12,266 nt of DNA from assembly GCA_964539785.1 (NCBI GenBank), contig CAZIJQ010000063.1, forward strand, positions 1 through 12,266, in the 5' to 3' direction. The stretch's first letter is position 1. Each line of letters starts with the position of its first letter. Position numbers and translations under genes: made by a program. The stretch is from JABMPO01 sp964539785. Lineage in GTDB: Bacteria > Fidelibacterota > Marinisomatia > Marinisomatales > TCS56. Positions 1 to 7,286 of this stretch are shown piece after piece. Under the pieces are notes generated by a model, which was not told the origin of the DNA, made no database searches, and saw only the letters and a list, made by a program, of their open reading frames with translations.

Positions 1-2
1 TT

Positions 3-854
3 ATATATAATAATAAAATACATCCTTTAAATCTGGGTGAAAAACAGGTAAGTCAATTTCTAACTTTTCTTGCGGTTGATCGTAAAGTGTCACCATCAAC
101 CCAGAACCAGGCTCTGCAATCAATCCTGTTTCTTTACTCACAGATTCTGAAAAAACCGGTCGGCTGGATCAGTGAATATCAACGACCGCGACGTGCCAGT
201 CATATTCCTGCCGTATTCTCGCGCTCTGAAGTTAAGCTGATACTTGAAAATGTAACGGGAATTCAATGGCTCATATTGAGTCTCCTGTATGGTGCCGGCC
301 TGCGGCTGTCAGAATGTCTGCGACTGCGGATTAAAGATATTGATTTTGATTACAAACAAATAATTATTCATGATGGAAAAGGTCACAAAGATCGGGTTTC
401 GCTGCTCCCTGAGCGCTTGATTTCACACTTGAAAACTCAAATCGAAATTGTACACGCAATTCATGATGGTGATCTTAAACAGGGATTAGGCGCAACGGTC
501 TTGCCATATGCGCTAGTGCGAAAATATAAAAATATCGCCCGGGAATTCAAATGGCAGTACGTATTTATTGCCAAAAGCCTTCTCTGGGATGAAGAAAACC
601 AAATGCACAGGCGCTACCATATCCATGGCACTTCGGCCCAAAAAATGTTTAAACGTGCCCTGCGAAAAGCAGGTATCACAAAGCATGGATCAACACATAC
701 CTTGCGTCATAGTTTTGCTACCCATTTACTGGAAGATGGTTATGATATTCGCACTATTCAGGAATTGCTGGGGCACAAATCAATTAAAACAACAATGTTG
801 TATACCCATGTAATGAACAAGGGTGGCCTCGGTGTCCGCAGTCCCCTGGATTAA
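3..854 (+). CDS. intI: Integron integrase IntI (tyrosine recombinase), 5'-truncated by window edge
   Basis: This is a site-specific tyrosine recombinase of the integron-integrase family, which inserts and excises gene cassettes at attI and attC sites. The frame is open from position 3, and the codons before the first possible start (GTG at 87) encode a typical IntI N-terminal segment (NKIHPLNLGEKQ, then FLTFLAVDRKV). The true start therefore lies left of the window. Numbering from that GTG, the catalytic set is complete: R73 in GAGLRLSECL, H204 and R207 in THTLRHSF, H230 in LLGHKS and nucleophile Y239 in TTMLYTHV. Residues about 128-178 (GLGATVLPYALVRKY, then WQYVFIAK) match the extra patch that separates IntI from XerC/D. 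The C-terminus GVRSPLD is characteristic of the family. No attI, cassette or attC-like site is seen downstream. In most integrons the array diverges from intI, which would place it beyond the left edge. The gene looks intact within the visible part. Confidence 0.95.
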   Translation: MYNNKIHPLNLGEKQVSQFLTFLAVDRKVSPSTQNQALQSILFLYSQILKKPVGWISEYQRPRRASHIPAVFSRSEVKLILENVTGIQWLILSLLYGAGLRLSECLRLRIKDIDFDYKQIIIHDGKGHKDRVSLLPERLISHLKTQIEIVHAIHDGDLKQGLGATVLPYALVRKYKNIAREFKWQYVFIAKSLLWDEENQMHRRYHIHGTSAQKMFKRALRKAGITKHGSTHTLRHSFATHLLEDGYDIRTIQELLGHKSIKTTMLYTHVMNKGGLGVRSPLD

Positions 855-922
855 CTGCTGCTAATCACTTTTCAGCAACCAATTTCCATTTTCAAATTGC
901 TCACAATTCTGTAGCTTCAGCC
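855..922. other. Short intergenic gap between intI and rmuC
   Basis: This 68-bp gap holds only a weak 5-bp inverted repeat just after the intI stop (TGCTG/CAGCA with a 12-nt loop, no T-run). I see no convincing terminator, promoter or attC core. The rmuC operon may read through from intI or use a promoter I cannot recognise. Confidence 0.4.
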
Positions 923-2047
923 ATGTCAAATTCTATTGGAATTATCCTCTTCATAATCGGTTTCATCAGTGGTGGTGTTTTGATCTGGTTCGTTCGTCAG
1001 CGTGAGATCACCGCTGCCAGCCGCGACCGTGAACAATCGGAAGCAGCCCGGGAAACCAGCCGCAAACAACTGGAAGACGCCTTCGGCAATCTTTCCAAAG
1101 CCGCCCTGTCCGAAAATCAGAAATCATTTCTGGAAATTGCCGAAAACCAGTTTAAATCATTGCTTAAATCCTCAGACAATCAGCTGGATGAAAAGAAAAA
1201 ACTGATCGACAGCACCGTCAAGGATATGAAGACCCAACTGGAGCACCTCAATCGACAGACTTCAGCGTTAAAAGGTCATCTGGAAGAATCTCAGCAGGGA
1301 ATATCAAAATTGACCGATACCACCGGCCAATTACGCCAGATTCTCTCCAGCTCCCAGGCCCGGGGACAATGGGGCGAACGGATGGTTGAGGATATCCTCA
1401 ATTTCATTGGACTGCAGGAAGGCATCAATTACCTCAAGCAATCAGTCGAAGGGGGCAATCGCCCGGATTACACCTTTTTGCTGCCCCGCCAAAAACGCAT
1501 CAATATGGATGTCAAATTTCCCCTGGCCCACTACGAGCGTTTTCTGGCGGCCGAGCGCGATGATGAACGGGATAATGCCAAGAAACAGTTTTTGAAAGAT
1601 GTGCGGGGCCATGTGAAGGCCATTGCCGGGCGTAATTATATCGATCCGGCCGGTGGAACCGTTGACTATGTTCTGTTGTTTATCCCCAATGAAAGTATCT
1701 ATGCATTCTTGAATCGTGAGGATAATGAGTTGATCGATTTTTCACTGTCCCGTAAAATAATTCTCTGTTCTCCGGTGACGCTCTATGCAGTATTATCGCT
1801 GGTAAGACAATCAGTGGATAATTTTGCCATGGAAGCCCGGGCCGGTGAAATGCAGCAACTGGTTCAGGATTTCAAACAGCAATGGAATAAATTCAATGAT
1901 AAGATTGATGCCATGGGCAAATCGATACAGACCGTTCAAAATCATTATGATGAACTGTCCAACGCCCGTAGTAATCAACTGCAAAAACCAATGGATAAAA
2001 TTACCGGTCTGCAACTGGAGCAGGAACCCGGGATATTGGAGGATTGA
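923..2047 (+). CDS. rmuC: DNA recombination protein RmuC
   Basis: RmuC-family protein. In E. coli, RmuC limits inversions at short inverted repeats and is regarded as a probable nuclease-fold protein; its biochemical role is poorly defined. The 374-residue product has one N-terminal membrane anchor (about residues 4-24). A long alpha-helical, coiled-coil-prone stretch follows (about 35-140, rich in E, K, Q and S). The conserved core begins with RGQWGERMVEDIL (147-159), then NRPDYTFLLP (179-188) and INMDVKFPLAHYERFL (193-208), which carry the PD-(D/E)XK-like residues D182, D196 and K198. FIPNESIYAFL (253-263) and the SPVTLYAVL segment (283-291) are further family hallmarks, and the C-terminus is helical again. 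Size is typical of shorter RmuC proteins. The ATG at 923 places the membrane segment at the very N-terminus; no clear Shine-Dalgarno precedes it. It starts a three-gene run with 3-nt and 1-nt gaps. Confidence 0.93.
   Translation: MSNSIGIILFIIGFISGGVLIWFVRQREITAASRDREQSEAARETSRKQLEDAFGNLSKAALSENQKSFLEIAENQFKSLLKSSDNQLDEKKKLIDSTVKDMKTQLEHLNRQTSALKGHLEESQQGISKLTDTTGQLRQILSSSQARGQWGERMVEDILNFIGLQEGINYLKQSVEGGNRPDYTFLLPRQKRINMDVKFPLAHYERFLAAERDDERDNAKKQFLKDVRGHVKAIAGRNYIDPAGGTVDYVLLFIPNESIYAFLNREDNELIDFSLSRKIILCSPVTLYAVLSLVRQSVDNFAMEARAGEMQQLVQDFKQQWNKFNDKIDAMGKSIQTVQNHYDELSNARSNQLQKPMDKITGLQLEQEPGILED
2038..2042 (+). promoter_or_regulatory. Shine-Dalgarno GGAGG for the GTG-started lipoprotein
   Basis: GGAGG overlaps the 3' end of rmuC and lies 8 nt upstream of the GTG at 2051. 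It settles the unusual GTG start, because the product then begins with a complete lipoprotein signal peptide. It also suggests translational linkage to rmuC. Confidence 0.7.
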
Positions 2048-2050
2048 TTA

Positions 2051-2842
2051 GTGAAACAACTCGGTTTACTTGTTACCGGATTATATTTATTATTTAGCTC
2101 GGCTTGTGTAGGTCCCGAGGAATATTACGATGGTTTGCTGGAAAACCTGCCAGCGGTGAATAATACTAAAGAGATATTTACTTTAAACCTGAAAGCGAAC
2201 AAATACACATTTTCCGAATCCTACGATTTGCAGCTGATTTATATCGATTCGGTGGATATCCTCACATTAGCATTAAATGTTACCGGCTACAGCGGTAATG
2301 ACACTGCGGTAATTGAATTGATCGATCAATCGAATGACAGTTCAATCCCAATTAAAATTTTTAGTAATGGCATTGATAATTTTTCATTTTACACCGCAAC
2401 TATCGCTCCCACAGTAGTCAAATTTTCTGGTGACAATTTTTCCGGCAACATTGATTTTAGTCTGTTGAAATCCACCGACAGTCAGGGTCCATTCTATGGT
2501 ATTGATCAGAATTTTCCGGTTACGATTCAGGGGAATTCCAACTTCAGTTATATCCTCGATGCCAATCAATTCACATTTGACCACACTTATTCCAGCTCAA
2601 TTGATACCACCGATACGAACAGCGTTTTATATACCAGCCTGTATATCAGTAGTTATATCAGGGAGGGTGGAACCGGTATGATCGAAATTTTTGATGCCGG
2701 TGATATACTCATCAGACAATTGCCGATAGCAGACGATGCAGTGTTATTTTATGAAGACACAATCAGATATTTTCGTCCGGCTGAAATCAGAATCGTAGGA
2801 AACAACCTGACGGCAGCAATCGAATTCATTATGTCGAAATAA
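2051..2842 (+). CDS. Lipoprotein of unknown function with tandemly duplicated beta-rich domain
   Basis: I do not recognise a family. The 263-residue product starts with a lipoprotein signal peptide: a basic start, hydrophobic residues 5-15 and the lipobox-like SSAC with lipidated C19. It is therefore probably anchored in the outer or inner membrane facing the periplasm. The mature part reads as two copies of one domain of about 95 residues. Copy A (about 47-140) starts LKANKYTFSESYD and ends FSGNIDFSLLK; copy B (about 168-263) starts LDANQFTFDHTYS and ends LTAAIEFIMSK. Both share a central acidic-strand motif (VIELIDQ / MIEIFDA) and a later FY..TI...... I/VKF-like strand pair. The alternating hydrophobic/polar pattern and many S, T, N, D residues suggest a beta-sandwich. 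It lies 3 nt after rmuC and 1 nt before the hydrolase gene, so the three are surely cotranscribed. Binding or scaffold role would be a guess. Confidence 0.8.
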   Translation: MKQLGLLVTGLYLLFSSACVGPEEYYDGLLENLPAVNNTKEIFTLNLKANKYTFSESYDLQLIYIDSVDILTLALNVTGYSGNDTAVIELIDQSNDSSIPIKIFSNGIDNFSFYTATIAPTVVKFSGDNFSGNIDFSLLKSTDSQGPFYGIDQNFPVTIQGNSNFSYILDANQFTFDHTYSSSIDTTDTNSVLYTSLYISSYIREGGTGMIEIFDAGDILIRQLPIADDAVLFYEDTIRYFRPAEIRIVGNNLTAAIEFIMSK

Positions 2843-2843
2843 T

Positions 2844-3590
2844 ATGAAATTTCGGTGCTGGCTGGCGTTGTTGATAGGGGGAATTTTAATGGGTCAGAAT
2901 ACTGATATGATTGCACCAACTCAATTTGAATCAGATATTTTTCCAACTGAATCTGGAGATATCCGTTTGACCTTTATTGGTCATGCCAGTTTGATGATTC
3001 AATATAATGAAAATATAATTCATATTGATCCAACGATGGGGGAAGCCGATTATTCTAAATTTCCTGATGCTGATTTGATTCTAATAACTCACAGTCACTT
3101 CGACCATCTCGATGGTACTGCAATTGATAACATTAAAAATGAAAATACTCGTTTGATTTATAGCGCTGATTGTGAAGACCGTTATCCCGGTGGAAAACTA
3201 TTGGCAAACGGTGAGATTATCATCTTGGACTGGATCACGGTTGAAGCCGTACCGGCCTATAATCTAGTGCACAAACGGCCGGATGGAAATCCGTTTCATC
3301 CAAAAGGTTCCGGTAATGGGTATATTATTTCTATCAGTGATCTGAGGATTTATATTGCCGGTGATACTGAGAATATTCCCGAAATGAAGGTCCTTGAAAA
3401 TATTGACATTGCTTTTTTGCCCATGAACCTGCCCTATACCATGACGCCGGAAATGGTGAGGGACGCTGCTATTGCATTTCGCCCGAAGATACTCTATCCC
3501 TACCATTACGGAACCACTGATCCCCAGAAACTGGTGGAATTGCTGAAAAAGGATGATGAAATCGAAGTTCGTATTCGACAGCTACAATAA
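2844..3590 (+). CDS. Secreted metallo-beta-lactamase-fold hydrolase, UlaG/UPF0173-like
   Basis: A metallo-beta-lactamase superfamily hydrolase of the UlaG-like branch, a family of metal-dependent hydrolases acting on lactones, phosphodiesters or similar esters; substrate unknown here. Visible motifs in the 248-residue product: FIGHASLMI with H47; IHIDPTMGEADY (59-70) with the conserved D62-P63; metal ligands in THSHFDHLDG (H83, H85, D87, H88); FHPKGSGNGYII (151-162); IAGDTE with the bridging D174; LPYTMTPEM (196-204); and YPYHYG with H221. These are the expected features in the expected order, so it should be active. Residues 1-17 form a short signal peptide (KFR, then WLALLIGGILMG), with likely cleavage before QNTD, which suggests a periplasmic enzyme. 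A second in-frame ATG at 2889 has a better Shine-Dalgarno (AGGGGG, 2876-2881) but would remove the signal peptide. I prefer 2844 because secreted relatives keep a comparable leader. Last gene of the rmuC operon. Confidence 0.88.
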   Translation: MKFRCWLALLIGGILMGQNTDMIAPTQFESDIFPTESGDIRLTFIGHASLMIQYNENIIHIDPTMGEADYSKFPDADLILITHSHFDHLDGTAIDNIKNENTRLIYSADCEDRYPGGKLLANGEIIILDWITVEAVPAYNLVHKRPDGNPFHPKGSGNGYIISISDLRIYIAGDTENIPEMKVLENIDIAFLPMNLPYTMTPEMVRDAAIAFRPKILYPYHYGTTDPQKLVELLKKDDEIEVRIRQLQ

Positions 3591-3621
3591 TTGCCCGAAT
3601 TATAATCTCACTTAATTTATA

Positions 3622-6609
3622 TCAATCACTCTCCCAGGCCGGACACAATAATTGTTTGTAATCGCACCAGTCGCAATGTCGTCCGGTTTTGCAATCAAAA
3701 TCCCGGTTGGTGATCCCGGCCACCACTTGATCAATTTTTTGGCGGAATTCCAGCAGTTCATCGTTAGTAAAACTATGAGATCGTTCCGGCTCCATTTCTT
3801 CCCGCAGGAAGAGCAGGCTGGCTGCTTTGGGCAACCCGCCGGGCACCTGTTCTTTTTGCTGGCTCAGGAACATGCAATAGACTGCCAATTGTAAACTTTT
3901 ATTGGCCTTGGTGGGATTCTTTGAGGTTTTGTAATCGATTACTTTAATCCCGCCGTCAACCGCATCAATGCGGTCAATCATTCCCCGGATCGAGCAACTG
4001 TCCAAATCAAAATTAAATATTAATTCGGTTGCTAAAACGGTGGGTGGATTGGCCTGATAAAATCGGAAATAATTGCGCAAAATCTGCTTGCCCTGATCTT
4101 TAAAACTGGTTTCCCGGGATTCATAGTCAAATCCTTCCGAACGCCAGAATCGTTCCAGCAAATCCAACAGATCCTGTTCCGTTTGATAATTTTCCATGTG
4201 AAAATATTCCAGTACCTGGTGGATAATGCTGCCAAATGTCAACTGGGGCTTACTGGCGGTTTCCGGTACCTTATCAATATATCCCAGACGATATTTAAAC
4301 GGGCAACTGGAGTAGGTCTCAATGGCGCTGGCCGAGAGGGTGGGGCGGTCCGGGATTTCTGGAACAACTTCCGGGCTTAATTTTCCCCACAGCTCGTGTT
4401 CCCAGGCAGTCGTTCCCCAGTTGATTTTAGCATTCCGGGACAATTGGGCGATTCGGTCCAGTGCCTTCAGTAAATCTTCGGCAATTTGAAATTGTTCGGC
4501 CGATACCGCCGAATTCAGGCGCTGCTCGTATTCAACGCGAATATCTTCATAGGTTGGGTGATCGGATTGGCTATTCTGATCTTCTTCCATTGCGATCCTC
4601 CGGATCAGCTTCGTTGGTATTTCTTTGATAAAAGGTGAAGTTCGCTTTTCGGGCGCCAGCATGACCAGTTCAGCTCGGGCGCGTGTCAGCGCTACGTAAA
4701 ACAGCCGACGCTCTTCCCGGCGGTGCTGATCGCGCGGGTCTCCGGAACTGGCCATCGGAATTGGCGACCATTCCGTTGGTGGTGTGTCCAGCAATTTATT
4801 ACCACAGTAATTAAGCGGGAAACGCTGGGTCTGATTGTAGGGAATTATTACTACCGGAAATTCGAGACCTTTTGCTCGATGGATAGTCATTACTTTCACC
4901 GCTGATTGACGCCGGTTAACGTTGGGCTCCACGGCTGGAATCGAATTGGCCTGCGCCAGGGTAGTGATATAACTAAGAAATCGTTTCAGCGAATTATTAT
5001 GAAAATAGCGGCGACTGAATTCCTGTGAACGATTAATCAGCTCACCGGCATTGGACAGGGCAATTCGGTCAATATATTCATATCGTTTGGCGTAGGGTCT
5101 TAATATTCCGGTAACAGCACAGATTTCCCACACCATTTCCCCGGCGGTTTTTTTCATAACCCGCGCCTGGTGCCGCAATTCTTCAATTAGATTGATCATT
5201 TTTACCAGTTCGGGATTCCGGGCGATTTTCCCGGTCTCCAAATCGGTTTTAAGTAATTCGTAGCGACTGCTGTAATCCCGTCTGGACTGGGCAGAATACC
5301 AGGTTTGCGCAACTGTAGCCCCAATCGTTGTTTTAAGAATACGAAAGAGAGCGCTGTCAATTTTAGCGCCGTCAGCCACGACTTCGCACCAGGCCAGAAT
5401 ATCTTTGATAATTGGTACTTGGAAATATTCGGTCAGGAAAATGCTCACCGGCTGATGATATTTCTGCAACTGGGTGGCGGCTTCCCGCGCCTGATTTCGA
5501 GTTCGGCACAGGATTGCAATATCTCCCTGGCGGTAGCCATTATTGAGATAATTTTCTACAATCCGGGGTAGGTTGGAATTTTGGGTAGTGGTTGATCCGT
5601 AATAAACTGTTGGCTGATTTCCCGATTTGCCTGCTGGATTAGTCAGGATTTTTGGCTGGCGTTCGGGATTATTGGCAATAACGGCGTTTGCCGCATCGAG
5701 AATCGCTTGCGTCGAACGATAATTCTTGGCCAGAGCAATTTCAGCATATTCGTGATAATGGCTATAGCGCTTTTTGAAATCGCTGATATTATAAGCGCTG
5801 GCACCACGAAAACTGTAGATCACCTGGTCATCGTCACCAACCACCGTAATGCTGCCGGATTTTTCCGCCAGCCGTCCCAGGATTTCATTCAATGCGAAAT
5901 TATTATCCTGGAATTCGTCAATAATGAGGTGCTTGTGCCGGCTTCGCAAAGTCGCCAGAATCTGCGGTTTCTGCATCAGATCCCAGCATTGCTGGATCAT
6001 ATCACCGTAATCCACCAATCCGGCCGATTTTTTCCATTCGCTGAATAGACCGTAAATACGCAGTAAATCCTTTAGCTGAGCTGTTTGCTCAGCATCTTCC
6101 TGGACAGGTATGGTAATTTCATCCGGATCGATCAATTGATCGCGCATTTTATTGATGAACGGCAGCATTGAGTCAGTTACCGCTTTGATTGGGTCCAGGG
6201 GGAATTCACGGGATCCAAACGGACCCAATTCATCGAATCGATCTAACAGCAGATATATGGCGTCGCCTTCATCAATCAAACTTGGCTGTGTGTCCGCTGA
6301 AAAGCCGAATTCCTTTACTACGGCATAGCAAAAGGCATGGAATGTTCCCACAATCAGGGTATCGGTTTTAGTGCTCACTTCTTTGACGATGCGGTCCTTT
6401 AATTCTTCGGCGGCTTTTTCGGTGTAGGTTATTGCCAGCAGATTTTCCGGCGCGATTCCAAAATGTTCCAGCAGATATATGATTCGATGCAACAAGGTGG
6501 TGGTCTTGCCGGTTCCGGCACCGGCGATGATCATCAATGGTGCCGGGGGATGGCAAATAGCTTGTGATTGTGAATCGTTGGCGGTGAATTTTCCCCGTGA
6601 ATATGGCAT
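3622..6609 (-). CDS. UvrD/Rep-family helicase fused to a PD-(D/E)XK (RecB/AddB-like) nuclease
   Basis: A superfamily 1A DNA helicase-nuclease, 995 residues, probably acting in double-strand-break end processing or DNA repair in the cytoplasm. Helicase motifs in order: Q-motif NDSQSQAI (11-18); Walker A AGAGTGKT (29-36, K35); Ia TYTEKAAEEL (61-70); II LIIDEFQD (228-235); III VVGDDDQVIYSFRGA (256-270); IV NYRST (296-300); V MTIHRAKGLEFPVVI (574-588); VI RRLFYVALTRAR (634-645). A helical linker (about 680-755) joins it to the nuclease: SASAIETYSSCPFKYR (759-774), H797, D879 in GMIDR, D892-Y-K894, and Q907 in LQLAVY. C769 with C979, C982 and C989 at the tail gives the AddB/Cas4-type 4Fe-4S arrangement that bridges both ends of the nuclease. 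Every catalytic residue is present. The one-chain helicase plus nuclease layout resembles mycobacterial AdnA/AdnB and AddA more than plain UvrD, which lacks the nuclease. It runs convergently towards the rmuC operon and divergently from the sigma operon. No clear Shine-Dalgarno precedes the ATG. Confidence 0.93.
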   Translation of the reverse strand: MPYSRGKFTANDSQSQAICHPPAPLMIIAGAGTGKTTTLLHRIIYLLEHFGIAPENLLAITYTEKAAEELKDRIVKEVSTKTDTLIVGTFHAFCYAVVKEFGFSADTQPSLIDEGDAIYLLLDRFDELGPFGSREFPLDPIKAVTDSMLPFINKMRDQLIDPDEITIPVQEDAEQTAQLKDLLRIYGLFSEWKKSAGLVDYGDMIQQCWDLMQKPQILATLRSRHKHLIIDEFQDNNFALNEILGRLAEKSGSITVVGDDDQVIYSFRGASAYNISDFKKRYSHYHEYAEIALAKNYRSTQAILDAANAVIANNPERQPKILTNPAGKSGNQPTVYYGSTTTQNSNLPRIVENYLNNGYRQGDIAILCRTRNQAREAATQLQKYHQPVSIFLTEYFQVPIIKDILAWCEVVADGAKIDSALFRILKTTIGATVAQTWYSAQSRRDYSSRYELLKTDLETGKIARNPELVKMINLIEELRHQARVMKKTAGEMVWEICAVTGILRPYAKRYEYIDRIALSNAGELINRSQEFSRRYFHNNSLKRFLSYITTLAQANSIPAVEPNVNRRQSAVKVMTIHRAKGLEFPVVIIPYNQTQRFPLNYCGNKLLDTPPTEWSPIPMASSGDPRDQHRREERRLFYVALTRARAELVMLAPEKRTSPFIKEIPTKLIRRIAMEEDQNSQSDHPTYEDIRVEYEQRLNSAVSAEQFQIAEDLLKALDRIAQLSRNAKINWGTTAWEHELWGKLSPEVVPEIPDRPTLSASAIETYSSCPFKYRLGYIDKVPETASKPQLTFGSIIHQVLEYFHMENYQTEQDLLDLLERFWRSEGFDYESRETSFKDQGKQILRNYFRFYQANPPTVLATELIFNFDLDSCSIRGMIDRIDAVDGGIKVIDYKTSKNPTKANKSLQLAVYCMFLSQQKEQVPGGLPKAASLLFLREEMEPERSHSFTNDELLEFRQKIDQVVAGITNRDFDCKTGRHCDWCDYKQLLCPAWESD

Positions 6610-6758
6610 GATTAAAATTACAGACGCACCGTAATCATGAAAATCATTTATTATTAAATAATGCCAACAGTTCCCGTTTCAGCCGATTTCCAGCTTTCAA
6701 TTATAATAAATAGTTTTTAACCTTTTTTATGACTGCGAGTCTAATTTGGCATAACTGA
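6610..6758. promoter_or_regulatory. Divergent promoter region between helicase-nuclease and sigma operon
   Basis: The 149-bp AT-rich interval must carry the promoters of two divergent units. On the plus strand a perfect TATAAT lies at 6702-6707, with only a poor -35 at the correct distance (TCAGCC at 6679-6684, 17-nt spacer). On the minus strand TTGGCA (reverse complement, near 6664-6669) is followed by an AT-rich run, but no good -10 sits at 16-18 nt. Assignment rests on position more than on sequence. Confidence 0.45.
6719..6744 (+). promoter_or_regulatory. Candidate ECF-type autoregulatory promoter
   Basis: AACCTT at 6719-6724 and GTCTAA at 6739-6744 resemble the AAC...GTC core of ECF-sigma promoters, with 17 nt between AAC and GTC. 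ECF operons are often autoregulated, which makes the site plausible. The predicted transcript would begin only about 10 nt before the sigma start codon, and no second copy in the window supports it, so this is tentative. Confidence 0.25.
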
Positions 6759-7286
6759 ATGAAAACCGATCATGAATTCATTAAAATATTTCAAAATGGC
6801 AGCCAATCAGCGTTCAACGATTTGGTATGTCGCCATCTACCGCAGGTTTATGGTTTTTTTGCAAGATTCACTGGTGATAAAATGGTCGCCGACGATCTGG
6901 CCCAGGAAGTTTTTCTCAAATTATATAAAAACCTGGCAAAATTCCGTTTCGAAGCCGCGTTCACGACTTACTTATATCGGATTCAAATCAACATTGCCAA
7001 TACCCATATCCGACGGAACCGCTGGAAACATTTCTTACATTTGGACCAGGTTCCGGAACGAACTGACACCGATGATCCGCAGGAGACTGGCTGGGCCAAA
7101 GCTGAACTTTGGACTGCAGTGGCGGGTTTGCCAAAAAAACAACGGCTGGTTGTCATGATGCGAATTTCACAGGAATTACCGTTCCGGAATATCGCCGATA
7201 TTTTAGAAATGTCCGAAGGCTCAGCCAAAGTCAATTATCAACATGCCCTGAAAACTTTAAAAACTCGTGTGGAGTTGATTAAATGA
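6759..7286 (+). CDS. ECF-type RNA polymerase sigma factor
   Basis: An extracytoplasmic-function sigma-70 factor, which directs RNA polymerase to a small stress regulon. The 175-residue length is typical. Region 2 spans about residues 15-85: SAFNDLVCRHLPQVYGFF, then the core-binding DDLAQEVFLKLYKNLAKF (45-62) and the promoter-melting/-10 stretch FTTYLYRIQINIANTHIRR (68-86). A short linker rich in D, T and E (about 98-110) leads to region 4: LPKKQRLVVMMR (124-135), ELPFRNIADILEMSEGSAKV (139-158) and NYQHALKTLKTR (159-170), the helix-turn-helix for the -35 element. No extra C-terminal domain is present. The stop overlaps the next start (ATGA at 7283-7286), the usual arrangement for a sigma and its membrane regulator. 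The start ATG lacks a clear Shine-Dalgarno. The nearest named class by operon context would be CnrH-like, but sequence alone does not fix the class. Confidence 0.93.
   Translation: MKTDHEFIKIFQNGSQSAFNDLVCRHLPQVYGFFARFTGDKMVADDLAQEVFLKLYKNLAKFRFEAAFTTYLYRIQINIANTHIRRNRWKHFLHLDQVPERTDTDDPQETGWAKAELWTAVAGLPKKQRLVVMMRISQELPFRNIADILEMSEGSAKVNYQHALKTLKTRVELIK

Noticed and set aside
855..922. Possible attC or cassette boundary after intI
   Set aside because: No paired GTTRRRY and RYYYAAC cores or hairpin arms of attC type were seen.
3591..3621. Bidirectional terminator between the convergent hydrolase and helicase genes
   Set aside because: The 31-bp gap is AT-rich but has no inverted repeat able to form a stem.
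5707..6048. Plus-strand reading frame of 113 codons inside the helicase gene
   Set aside because: Antisense to helicase motifs II and III, whose conservation explains the open frame.
923..6609. A single anti-phage defence island combining RmuC, hydrolase and helicase-nuclease
   Set aside because: RmuC and UvrD-nuclease proteins are widespread housekeeping repair factors, the units are on opposite strands, and no recognised defence effector or sensor is present.
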